A model generated the notes under the pieces. That model was not told where the DNA came from. It saw only the letters and a program-made list of their open reading frames with translations, and searched no databases. Shown here in pieces: positions 10,486 through 20,119 of a stretch of 33,360 nt of DNA. Origin of the DNA: Gnetum montanum (lineage: Eukaryota; Streptophyta; Gnetopsida; Gnetales; Gnetaceae); the NCBI GenBank assembly GCA_015680685.1, contig MNCI01003937.1:5779-39138 (forward strand), in the 5' to 3' direction. Numbering within the stretch: the stretch's first letter is position 1; every line of letters starts with the position of its first letter. The position numbers were made by a program, and so were the translations under genes.

Positions 10486-10490
10486 TATGT
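10486..10490. repeat. Target site duplication, right
   Basis: TATGT, identical to 3410-3414. The virus sequence resumes immediately after it (TCATGTGGAGG, compare GCATGTGGAGG at 16453 in copy B). Confidence 0.9.
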
Positions 10491-11074
10491 TCATGTGGAG
10501 GAGCCATTGGAATAAATTATCTTTATTAGGTATAGGATGTTGTATAAGTTTTATAAGGTTATTTAGCATTTTGTAGTTTACCACTAATCTTTTCTTACCT
10601 TGTATTTGTTCTACCCTATTATTGACATAAAAATCTATGTAAGAAAAAATATTTGTACTTGGTAGGATTAGCTTTTTATCTAGGAGGACTTTTATTTCTT
10701 CATCACATTCTTTTTAGGCTAGGTAACATGCTAATGTGATGGGCTTTGGCCTTAATCTCTATATTGTCTTTAAATTTGATTCTACACCAATGTTGTTTCT
10801 TATGTTGAAATGCTATAGGATCATCGTTGGATAATAATAGGAATGCATATTTTACTCTAGTAAATTGATCACCTAATTTTTGGACACTATTTAGCATCCA
10901 TTGAGTTTTTACAGGTTTTTGTTCTTCCCATGTCTTGAATATAGTCTTGTAAAGACTTTTTCTGGGGAGCCTTTCTCTTGGTAATAGAACATAAGTTCTT
11001 TCTATTGTATATGAATCTAGGTTTTGGAGATTATCTATTCCTATAAGTAGATCATAAGAATTAATCTCAGAATG
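10491..11074 (-). pseudogene. Caulimovirid RT, N-terminal part, copy A
   Basis: The fingers of the reverse transcriptase, cut off from the palm at 2401-3414 by the retrotransposon. It reads VQKLGDQFTRVKYAFLLLSN, HKKQHWCRIKF, and, after several stops, KRLVVNYKMLNNLIKL and QHPIPNKDNLFQ. The last two are the conserved RT entry motif (RLVVNYKPLN...PIPNKDDL in relatives). The break falls a few residues before motif A, which carries a catalytic Asp. The frame agrees with the protease just upstream. Confidence 0.85.
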
Positions 11075-11353
11075 TCAAATCTTTAAGTGGATGACTTTAC
11101 CTTCTATGTTTCTAATAGGAAGAGTGGCTTTGTAAGTCATTGCTACCTTTTGAGTATTGAAAGTTACATATGAATTTTTTTTCTTTTCCAAGACATGAGA
11201 TGGTATAGTAGTCCATCTAGCAAGTGAGACTTCTGCTTTAATGTCAATGAGTGTATCAATGGGGTATGGCTTACATCCTTCAAATTTTATAAAGAATGTA
11301 TAAATAGGAAGGTTAGTTATCCTATTATTATTATTTACTAAAATAATAGGCAT
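11075..11353 (-). pseudogene. Caulimovirid aspartic protease, copy A
   Basis: Polyprotein protease located between capsid and RT. The sequence MPIILVNNNNRITNLPIYTF then KFEGCKPYPIDTLIDIKAEV parallels copy B at 17038-17415. At the active site, copy B has IDSGVEVSLA but copy A has IDIKAEVSLA, so Ser-Gly of the D-S-G catalytic loop is lost and the enzyme would be dead. The C-terminal part (TYKATLPIRNIEGKVIHLKI) is retained. The stop at 11075 separates it from RT sequence in the same frame. Confidence 0.85.
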
Positions 11354-13484
11354 AGCCTATGTCTCTTCTTGGTATTTTTTTTCTTTGATAGCTTTATTAT
11401 ATTTTCTCCAACTCAAAGAGTTCTTGGGTAGCCCTATGTATGTATTTTTTTAGTTGGGCTATTCTTTGGATTTTTAGAAGTGATTTATTTAGAGGAGGAA
11501 CCTTTGTGTTTGCTTTTTCAAATTCAGATGTATCCTCTATATTAGGTTCTAAGGTTGCTTCTAAGTCGCTTTGTGATTCCTTTTGGGTTTCTAGATACTT
11601 AAACCAATGTTCTTCTATTAAGTATCTCCCCTCATCAAGTTCTTATTTTTTCTCAATAATGGTCCTCTTGAGAGACATGACTTTATTTATCTCATCTATT
11701 AGGACTTAGGTTCACTATTTTTATAATAGCTACTTGCTATTTTATTAATATATATGTAGGATCTCTTTCTATAGGATCTACATTGGTAGTGTCCAAGGAT
11801 CTTTTAAAGAAGTTAGATTCATTTCCGTAACTGTATCTAGAAGGAGATGATGATGTTTTCTATGACCTAGTTGTTCTAATGGATTCTGTTCTTCTAAAAG
11901 GTCTTTTACCTAATCTGTATCTATTCATGTATCAATAAAAAACATCATCATTGGAATCATCATAGTCTCTTCTCCCCTCCCCTATCAAAAGAGGCTAGCA
12001 ATGCATTAGTATCACTAAGATGATAATTTAAGTATTCATAAAATTTGATATAGATATCACTAGGGGTAAAAGGGGTGGAAGGGTCTAATGTGAAATCATA
12101 TTACTTTTCAGATAGGTTATAATGTTGGATGAAGTTAACCTATTAGGAATACTTTTCTTATTGTGAACACTCACATGAAAAATGGTTACCTTGATAAAGG
12201 AAACATTTTACATCTTTTCTTGTAATTTTTGTGGATGATTTTTAAACATACCATGGAATACCATTTTCTTATGTTTTCCAAAAAATTAAAGACATAGTTC
12301 TAGATAGCATGTTTAGAGGATTTTTGGTCAAGAACTACTTGTCTATCAATAAGTCCATTAATCTGATAGATAGCTTATGCATAGAGAACTTTGGGTATTT
12401 TTTGCTAATCATCCTAGAAGATACTTTTGGATATTATTTAGGTACTTGAGTAAAGGTTTGGCTATAGAGTAATTTTTGTTCATTAGAGTCAAGCTTTGGT
12501 TTTTGATCATTAGAATTGATAACCATAGCTTGTGAAGATCCTTCATTAGCATTGATTTTAGATTTTCCTTTGTCTTTGTCATTTGGTAGCTTCTTAACCT
12601 TTATGGCATCAACATTTGTACCATATTCTAGGATACCTACCTTAGAAAGCTTTAAAGGCTTTTTATGCATCCATTTTTTTTGAAGACCTTTAACCCATTT
12701 TTTCATTTTTAACATAGCTTGGTATGTCCTATAATTTTATCCTACTGATATACCAATTTGTTCATTTTTCTAGTTTTTCTTTTTAATGGTGTTAGTAGGA
12801 GGATCTAATATTAATTTTAAATACATTAGGTGTGTTATCTCCTTTTGAGGTGGTGGAGCTTCAAAACTAGAATTTGTATTCATGCTAATTTTTAATAATG
12901 CATCACATTCTCTACAATGATATTGATGGTCATATTTTACTATAGAAGTATGTGGGCATGCTACTGAAGGTTCAGGTTGAATGGTTGTTCCTGTGTTTGT
13001 GTTGGAGTTAGATTCTAATATGGAATGTTTTCCTTTTGGATCTATTAGTTCTTGGGATAATTGTTCAGATTGTTCTATTTTAGAAGATATTCTCTTCTTC
13101 TACTAACATCCATTTTGGTTCCTAAATCCTTGAAGTCTCTTTTCAATATTGATTGGATGTCTTTGGTTTCAAGGTATTTTTGGATTGGGATCTAGAGATC
13201 TGGAAAGATCTCCTAGTAGGTAATAGGTTAGTAGGATTTTTAATAGAAGGTAAGATCCTATTGTGGCTATTCTCTCCATCTTCTAATAAATAGAATGGAT
13301 CCGATTCAAAAAAATTAAGAGTTTTCAATCTAACTTGATAATATTTTTCCCAATATTAGATATGGATTTTTTTGGGAAAAACATTATCATAGAATTCTTT
13401 TATGGTATCATCTAGTTGTGGATATAGAGTATGGATTGGAAGATCTTCTGTATTTATCTTAGATCCATATTTTTTATTGGTCAT
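11354..13484 (-). pseudogene. Caulimovirid capsid-region polyprotein, copy A
   Basis: The likely start is ATG at 13484, 60 bp after the movement-protein stop and in the same frame. N-terminal sequence reads LPIHTLYPQLDDTIKEFYDN. A Cys/His motif CPHTSIVKYDHQYHCREC follows (12901-12962). A Lys-rich segment (GILEYGTNVDAIKVKKLPND) and a zinc-knuckle-like CFLYQGNHFSCEC (12167-12212; second Cys is Tyr) come next. After that is an Arg/Ser-rich stretch (RPFRRTESIRTT), typical of nucleic-acid-binding capsid tails. Compared with copy B, about 548 bp of the capsid core is missing at 12260, a length that breaks the frame. Several stops are also present. Assignment as capsid rests on position and the zinc motifs; the core itself is too decayed to match. 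Confidence 0.7.
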
Positions 13485-13544
13485 ACCAATAGAAATAGAT
13501 TGGTAACTAAAGGGTAAAAGTGTTTTAATACTAACACTTTAAAA

Positions 13545-14114
13545 TCATTTAAATACTAATCTAGCACCTATTTTGGCATACACACTTCCTTGTTTCATGT
13601 CTAATGGAATATAAGCCATAATCATCAAGCTGTTAAAAAGATTTCTCTCTTTAAGAGATAAGGTGAAATTGGGAAGTGTAATGACAAAGGCATTTGATTC
13701 AAGCTATCCGTTCGCTTGAGTGATAATGGCATCTTGGAAGTTTTTGAAACATCTATTAACTAAGGAAATCCAATAAGGGTTCTTAAGCCTATAGTTGAAA
13801 TGCAGATGGATGTGAACATCTAATTTAGTGATATATATATAATTATATCCATTAGTTATCCATTTTTTAACCTCTAGTAGATAGAAAAAGGAGAGTGCTA
13901 CAAGTCTAAGTCCAGAGCCATTAATATGTAATTCACATTTAGAAAAATGCATTGAAGATAATGATTCTAGAGACATTAACTTTCTCAAAGGATAAATTTT
14001 TCATTGCTTTGAAATAAGTGTTAGTGTAGAATAAGACAAAGTACTACAAAATTTTGATAAATGACAAGTAAAAGGATTAGATGAACATGAGAGAGGCCTA
14101 TTTTCTACTACCAT
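13545..14114 (-). pseudogene. Caulimovirid movement protein (30K family), copy A
   Basis: Cell-to-cell movement protein that enlarges plasmodesmata. The first in-frame ATG is 14114; the frame is also open upstream to 14186, without an ATG. Core motifs in order: KCELHINGSGLRLVALSFFY; YIYITKLDVHIHLHFNYRLK; NPYWISLVNRCFKNFQDAII, matching the family pattern of a hydrophobic strand followed by L...R..ff.DallG. VITLPNFTLSLKERNLFNSL comes last. Stops at 14001-14003 and 13704-13706 interrupt a frame that is otherwise continuous to the stop at 13545-13547, about 190 codons. That is short for the family, so the C-terminus may be lost. It is the first gene after the primer site and lies just ahead of the capsid ORF. 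Confidence 0.72.
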
Positions 14115-14240
14115 GTTGTTGTTTTGACAAGATGATATACTACAACTCACTGTGTAAATTACTCTTGCATATTCGTTGGTCTTCACTATGTGCCTTACAC
14201 CCTACGCAATCTCCACACTCTACAAGAAACACATGGACTT

Positions 14241-14253
14241 GGCTCTAATATCA
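14241..14253 (-). other. Viral primer binding site, tRNA-Met type
   Basis: The plus strand reads GGCTCTAATATCA. The minus strand differs at two positions from TGGTATCAGAGCC, the complement of initiator tRNA-Met used by all Caulimoviridae. It lies upstream of the movement protein and downstream of the TATA box, as in the leader of these viruses. It marks the conventional start of copy A. Confidence 0.75.
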
Positions 14254-14494
14254 ACTCTTTCCCAGATTTGTCTACTCCAAACCCTTATATAGTTTTTACC
14301 ATAATTTTTTTGGAAATGACTATCCTCAACATACTATGCAAGACATACATAAACACAACAATGAGAGAAATTTGCATAACAAAATTAATGTTTATATTAT
14401 TTACATTGAATCTCAGAAATACAAGCATAGAAGTGACTAAGGGATGTTTGAGGAATGCTTGAAAGGTGTTATGAGTAGTCTTCCCAATACATGG

Positions 14495-14502
14495 TTATAT
14501 AG
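14495..14502 (-). promoter_or_regulatory. Candidate pregenomic RNA promoter TATA box
   Basis: CTATATAA on the minus strand, about 240 bases upstream of the primer site. The gap is compatible with a short caulimovirid leader. The GATA hairpin lies 80-110 bp further upstream, where enhancer elements of pararetroviral promoters usually sit. A second TATATAA-like site is near 14285. Confidence 0.5.
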
Positions 14503-14583
14503 GAGAGGAGACTACCTCTTGACCACTCTTAGTGTCATCCAACTCATACCATACTGCCATAGTGGATGATAACATAAGAGTAA

Positions 14584-14610
14584 AGAGATAAGATTTGGAA
14601 TCTTATCTCT
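14584..14610. promoter_or_regulatory. 12 bp inverted repeat with GATAAG motifs
   Basis: AGAGATAAGATT, a 3-base spacer, then AATCTTATCTCT: a perfect 12 bp stem. Each arm contains GATAAG, the I-box/GATA-factor core found in plant and pararetroviral promoters. It lies 82-108 bp upstream of the TATA box in viral orientation. Confidence 0.55.
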
Positions 14611-14674
14611 AGCATTGAAGATCTATAGTACACTCTGATAATTTACATTATTAGCTAAAAAATGGCTGACACTT

Positions 14675-15480
14675 TTACAAATCATCAAAGGAATCATTAT
14701 CTTTAGTAGATATCTCATTGTCAGATCTTGGATCTTCAGTTCTTGGAGATAGTGGCTTGCCAAGAAGATAATATGTCACTTCTCATCCACCATGATGAGC
14801 ATAATGCCTACTTCTTGGATCTAACATTTTCAAGTTGAGTGTCCTAGAAGTAACTTCATATTGTCTAAACCATTTTGCAAAATCATAGGCATTACTAGTA
14901 TAGACATCTTGATAAAATACTTTTGACTCTCTTGTTGATGAGGGCGATTATGTAATAATATGGAGTTTCTCCATATTTTGTAAAATACCATCTTTTGGCA
15001 TGATAATGGCCATAATACCAATAATATCCATGATAATCATTTCTTTATTGAAATAAATACCTAGGATAAGAATTGGGATAAGAAATTGGAGAATAACCAA
15101 ACTTTCCCCATCATTCCTAGAATAGGTCATTAGGGCAACACCCATCCACCACATGGATTAATATCAATTTTATATAGATGATAAGGGCTTGGTTGAAAAT
15201 AAGGTCATTTAAACATATCTCTAAGATTTTTTTCACCAAAATTTAATTGGCAAAAATTAACAAAGGTGCTTGTGGAAATTTGGGATAAGGACTCAAGATG
15301 GGGAATAAAAAGGTTTTTCTGAGTAGAGAATAAGGAACTGATTCTATTAAAAATTTGATAAAATTTTTAAAATTCCTAGTAGTCGAAGTTTTGATCTCTT
15401 TTTACTCAAGGAGAGGCATATATGACTCCATAGGCCTGTAAGATATTAAAAGTCTAGATGATCTGAGACATCATCCTTCA
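14675..15480 (-). pseudogene. Caulimovirid 3' ORF and intergenic region, copy B end
   Basis: Between the polyprotein stop (15523) and the promoter is a decayed reading frame. At about 15200-15470 one frame reads KFYQIFNRISSLFSTQ and ESLSQISTSTFVNF. At 14955-15150 a Tyr/His-rich stretch appears (DYHGYYWYYGHYH). At 14675-14947 the frame reads VYTSNAYDFAKWFRQYEVTS and YYLLGKPLSPRTEDPRSDNE, with a stop at 14783-14785, ending at 14675. The position fits the 3' ORF that many caulimovirids carry (transactivator or unknown role), but I see no motif that proves it. Copy A has no counterpart, because its homology ends at 2386. Confidence 0.45.
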
Positions 15481-15522
15481 ACTACTAATAAGTCTATTTA
15501 CAAAACATATAAAACAAAGCTA

Positions 15523-17037
15523 TTAATCAACAAGATGGTATTCATAGGAGAAGAAGTCAGCTAGACTATTTTTCTTATCATTTCTATATTTAGTGCTGAA
15601 ATCAAATTTAGCTAGATACAAGGTCCATCTAATTAATCTACTATGAGCAACTTTATTAAGGGTTTTTAACCTAAGATATTTATCAAAGTGCTTAATATCA
15701 CTATGTATAATGAAGTGGACATTATGCAAGAATAATCAAAATTTTCCAATAACCTTAACAATAGCTAATAATTCTTTATGACTGCTATGATAATTAGTTT
15801 GGACCTTAGAAAACTTACTTGATGCATATTTGTAGATCTTGAGTACATTGTCCTTTTGTTCTTTTAATGCAGCTCACCAAAATTCTGAAGAGGCATCTAT
15901 CTTTAGGATTAATGTATCATTGAAGGGAAACTATAGGCTTGGGAGGTTCTTTCACTATTGTTTAACATAGACAATGGTATTTGTATGATGTTTTATCCAA
16001 GGAGAAGGATTCTGACTTAATTGTTCATTCAACAGTTTTCTATATTTAGCAAGATCTTTATAGAATTCTAATATATAATTTATAGATTCAAAAAAGTGTT
16101 GTAATTGTGTTTTATCTCTAATTTCATTAGGAAATTTTCTTATGAATTCTAAAATGTGATATTGTAGGGTAATAGATCCTTGGATGATCTGTAAGCCTAA
16201 AAGTTCAATGGAATCTTTTGCAATCTACATTTTTGTTAGAGATACCACAAGTCCATTACCATTGATTAGTTTTCTAAATATCTCTATGTGTTTGAGATGT
16301 TGCTTAGGGTTTTTTCTCATGATAAGGATATCATTGATATAAACCATTATAAATGGGAATTTACTAAAAATTTGATCCATAAAATTTTGAAAGACAGAAG
16401 GTGCAGTTTTAACACCAAAAGCTAGATTTTAACTCAAATTTGGAATATATGTGCATGTGGAGGATTCGTTGGAATAAATCATCTTTGTTAGGTATAGGAT
16501 GTTGGACAGGTTTTATAAGGTCATTTAGTGGTTTGTAGTTTACTACTAACCTCTTCTTACCTTGTATTTTTTCTATCCTCTTATTGATGTAAAAAGCTAC
16601 ACAAGCAAACATACTTGTACTTGGTTCGATTAGCTTTTTATCTAGGAGGACTTTTATTTCTTCATCACATTATTTTTTTAAGATGGGTGACATGTCAATG
16701 TGATGAACTTTGGCCTTAATCTTAATATTGTCTTTGATATTGATTCTACACCAATGTTGTTTCTTATGCTGAAATGCTATAGGATCATCATTAGCTAATA
16801 ATAGTAATGCATCTTTTACTCTAGCAAATTGATAACCTAATTTTTGAACACTGTTTACCACCCATTGAGTTTTTGTAGGTTTTTGTTGTTCCCATGTCTT
16901 GAATATAGTCTTGTCAAGACTTTGTCTAGGGAATCTTTCTCCTACTAATAGAACATAAGTTATTCCTATTGTATATGCTCTAGGTTTTGGAGATTATTTA
17001 TTCCTATAAATAGATCATAAGAATTAATCTCACAATG
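15523..17037 (-). pseudogene. Caulimovirid RT and RNase H, copy B
   Basis: RT begins with VQKLGYQFARVKDALLLLAN (16861 downward), then MFACVAFYINKRIEKIQGKK, RLVVNYKPLNDLIKP, PIPNKDDLFQRI and motif A as YSKFELKSSFW (Asp to Glu). An 86 bp loss at about 16420 then removes the segment up to PFGV and breaks the frame. Motif C reads VYINDILI, as in copy A. Next come LKHIEIFRKLING and the connection domain. The RNase H end reads HFIIHSDIKHFDKYLRLKTL, then RLIRWTLYLAKFDFSTKYR and SLADFFSYEYH, stopping at 15523. The last phrase matches the caulimovirid LADxLSREY tail. Frames differ between segments, so at least three shifts exist. Confidence 0.87.
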
Positions 17038-17415
17038 TCAAATATTTAAGTGGATGATTTTACCTTTTATGTTTCTAAGAGGAAGAGTGGCTTTGTAAGT
17101 CATTGCTACATTTTGAATATTGAATGTTACATATGAATGTTGTTTCTTTTCCAAGAAATGAGATGGTATAGTAGTCCATCTAGCAAGTGAGACTTCTACA
17201 CCACTATCAATGAGTGCATCAATGGGATATGGCTTATATCCTTCAAATTTTATAAAGAATATAAAAATAGGAAGGTTAGTTAACCTATTATTATTATTTA
17301 CTAAATTAATAGGCATAGCTTGTGTCTCTTCTTGGTATTTTTTTCTTTGATAGCTTTCTTCTATTTTCTCCAACTTAGAGAGTTTTTGGGTAGCCCATTG
17401 TATGTATTTTTGCAA
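17038..17415 (-). pseudogene. Caulimovirid aspartic protease, copy B
   Basis: An open stretch of 125 codons holds a complete-looking retropepsin-like domain. The strand before the active site is FFIKFEGYKPYPIDALIDSG, giving the catalytic Asp-Ser-Gly, followed by VEVSLARWTTIPSHFLEKK. The second half reads MTYKATLPLRNIKGKIIHLN. Upstream is a Gln/Lys-rich helix (YIQWATQKLSKLEKIEESYQ) that may be a linker from the capsid. It is the best-preserved part of the viral locus. The frame differs from the RT segment downstream, so it cannot be made as part of a functional polyprotein. Confidence 0.85.
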
Positions 17416-19551
17416 TTGGGCTATTCTCTAGATTCTCAGAAGTGATTTCTCTAGAGGAGGAACATTTGTGTTTGCTTTTTCAAATTTAGATGTATCCTCT
17501 GTATTAGGTTCTGAGGTTGCTTCTGAGTCTCTTTGTGGTTCTTTTTTAGTTTCTGGATACTTAAACCAACATTCTTCTATTAAGCATCTATGCTTATCAA
17601 GTTCTTATTTTTTCTTAGTAATATTCCTCCTGAGAGATATGATTTGATTTATCTCAAATATTGAGACTTGGGCTAGTTGTTTTTCTACTATTTTATTAAT
17701 CTATATGTAAAGTCTTTTTCTACAAGATCTACATTAGTAGTATCTAGGGTTTTTCAAAGAAGTTAGATTCATTTCCTTGACTATATCTACAAGGAGATGA
17801 TGGTGGATTTTGTGACTTTGTTCTTCTAAATGTTCTTTTACCTAATTTGTATCTATTCATGTGGTAATAAAAAAAATTGTTGTCAAAATCATCATAATCT
17901 CTCTCTCTCTCTCTCATCTCCCCCCCCCNAGAATTTGAGTATTCATCAAATTTGATATAGATATCATTAGGGTTGAAAGGGGTGGAAGCATCTAGTGTGA
18001 TATCATAATACTATTTAGATAGGTTATAATGTTTGATGAAGTTAACCTATCAAGACTACTTTTCCTTTTGTGGATACTCACATGCAAAATGGTTAGCTTG
18101 ATAAAGGAAACATTTTACATCCTTTTTATGTAATTTCTATAGACAATATTTAAATATGCCATGGAATACTCTAGATGGTTTGGATGGAGATGCATGATGT
18201 TGCCATATTTTCTTTGATTGATAGTTTCATTTAGATTTATTAGAATAACATTTTGATGAAACTAGATTTCTTAATAGATATCATCATAGAAAGAGGATTC
18301 TAACTTTTTCCCTATGTGTTTCATGAGAGATTGGGTCTTCATGTCTTGAAATATCTCTTGTTTTACATCATTAATTAATTGTCTAAGTGCATTGAAACTC
18401 ATTTCATCTATATTTCTAACTAATAACTTAACTTCATATTGGTATTTTTCATAGAATTACTAAGGAATCCAATCTAAGAGATGTTCTTTAGCAGATCAAT
18501 CATGTGTAAGCTTTTCTCAATAATACCATTCTTCCATAGTATCTAAATAAGGAGTAATATATTGAATCATACCTAGTTATGCTTTAAAGAGTATATCACT
18601 GTACATATTGATATAATCTACTTTATTTCCTATGAATTACTTAGCAATAGCATTTATAAAACAATGAATGGATCATTTAATAACATTTTTTGGATTTCCT
18701 AGTCTACTTGATTCCACCATCTTCTCAAGTTTCCCACAAAATTAAAGATAGTTTTGGATCTCATGTTTAGAGAATTTTCAGTCAAGAACTACTTGTTTTT
18801 CAATAAGCCCATTAATCTAATCTATAACGATTTGTCTTTTTGGTATAGATAGCTTATCCATAGAGAACTTTGGGTCTTTTTTGCTAATCATCCTAGAAGA
18901 TACTTTTGGGTATTCTTCAAGTACTTGAGTAAAGGTTTGGCTAGCAAGTAATTGTTGTTCATCATAGTCAAGTTTGGTTTTTTTATCATCAAAATTGATA
19001 ACCATATCTTGTGAAGATCCTTAATTAGCATTGATTTTAGATTTTCCTTTATCTTTGTCATTTGGTAGCTTCTTAACCTTTATGGAATTAGCATCTTTAC
19101 CATATTTTGGGATACCTAGCTTAGGAAGCTCTAAAGGCTTTTTAGGTATCCATTTTTTTTGAATATCTTTAACCTATTTTTTCATTTTTAACATAGCCTA
19201 GTATGTCCTACTAATATACCAATTTGTTTATTTGCCCAATTTTGCATTTTAATGGTGTTAGTAGGAAGATCTACTATTAATTTTAAATGCATCTGGTTAG
19301 CCATCTTCTTTTGAGATGGTGGAGCTTCAAAACTAGAATATGTATTCATGCTAATTTTAATAACACATCACATTCTCCACAATGATATTCATGGTCATAT
19401 TTTACTATAGAAGTATGTGGGCATGCTACTAAAGCTTCAAGCTGAATAGTTGGTGCTATGTATGAGTTGAAGTCAGATTCTAAGATGATATGTTTTCTAT
19501 TTAGATCTATTGATTCTTGGGATGATCGTTCATATTGTTCTATTTTAAAGA
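17416..19551 (-). pseudogene. Caulimovirid capsid-region polyprotein, copy B
   Basis: Same order as copy A but with the core present. The Cys/His motif reads CPHTSIVKYDHEYHCGEC (about 19365-19426). A Lys-rich segment and QTFTQVLEEYPKVSSRMISK lead to a core at about 18170-18715 that is absent from copy A. That core includes WYYEKLTHD-like sequence and NIDEMSFNALRQLINDVKQE. The zinc-knuckle-like CFLYQANHFACEYP (about 18070-18120) follows, then a basic tail. The knuckle keeps its first Cys and the His, but the second Cys is Tyr in both copies. Many stops are present. At its 5' end (19552) the copy breaks into an inverted fragment, so no movement protein or primer site remains for this unit. Confidence 0.68.
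17898..17929. other. CT microsatellite, C-run and ambiguous base
   Basis: A (TC)n run (17898-17915) and nine C's (17920-17928) end in an N at 17929. About 40 bp present in copy A (around 11975-12020) is missing here. The join is probably an assembly or sequencing weak point, not biology. Confidence 0.8.
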
Positions 19552-19692
19552 TGATCCTATTAAAAATATTTCTAACTTGTTACCTACTAGGAGATCTTTC
19601 TAGACATCTAGATCCCAATCCAAAAACATCTCTGAAACTAAAGACCTTGAATCAATAATGAAAAGAGTCTTCAAGGATTTAGGATTCACAAT
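19552..19692 (+). repeat. Inverted fragment of the viral capsid region
   Basis: About 140 bp that match copy A 13119-13262 in reverse complement; the shared phrase is GGATTGGGATCTAGA, among others. To its left the virus runs in normal orientation up to 19551. To its right (TTCACAATAG...) no viral homology is seen. It is therefore a micro-inversion at the end of the integrated copy or the stub of an oppositely oriented unit. Confidence 0.8.
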
Positions 19693-20119
19693 AGATAGTT
19701 GTATTTTTATTTTTCTTATGAAAATGCTTTCATCTTTGAGGTGATGAATTTCTTGTCATTAGAGGAACATGATTATTGTGATACTATCCAATAGTGTATG
19801 ATGACTAAAAATAACGGTAGTACCTTTCATTAAAGAAATGGGCATGTTCCCACTATGGTTGATTCAAAATTTCATTTTGTAATGGTAAAAAAGGTCAAGA
19901 TGAATATTGGTGAGCTTGTGGCCATTGAAATAGTTATGGCTGATATGGCTAATATTAGTGGGGTATTGCATGAGGTATGTGATTCTTCATTTGTTGAGTT
20001 TCATGGTAGGAAGAAGGATGACATGAGAAAGATTGTTACAATGTAGAGGAAATACTTCATGGATCAGGTTTCATCCCTTGTTGAAGTTTTGGCTAGAAAA
20101 TGGATGACAAGGATAAGGA
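19693..20119. other. Unassigned; short open frame
   Basis: Non-viral DNA. A 63-codon plus-strand frame at 19855-20046 (MVDSKFHFVMVKKVKMNIGE) is followed in frame by RKYFMDQVSSLVEVLARKW after one stop. I do not recognise it. It may be host-derived or chance. Confidence 0.25.

Larger units (their letters stand above)
2386..19692 (-). other. Endogenous caulimovirid locus, two tandem partial units
   Basis: Copy A (2386-14502, interrupted by a retrotransposon at 3415-10485) and copy B (14503-19692) are collinear and on the same strand. Gene order in viral sense is movement protein, capsid region with zinc-binding motifs, aspartic protease, RT, RNase H, then a small 3' ORF and an intergenic region with a TATA box and a tRNA-Met-type primer site. 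No integrase is seen, as expected for Caulimoviridae, whose genomic copies arise by illegitimate integration. Equivalent points lie 5962 bp apart (16453 versus 10491) and 5963 bp apart (17316 versus 11353). The genus is undecided: separate movement and polyprotein frames differ from badnaviruses, and gymnosperm or fern endogenous genera are possible. All genes are broken. Confidence 0.85.

Noticed and set aside
17898-17929. CT/C-run as a biological regulatory tract
   Set aside because: It ends in an ambiguous base and is absent from copy A, so an assembly weak point is likelier.
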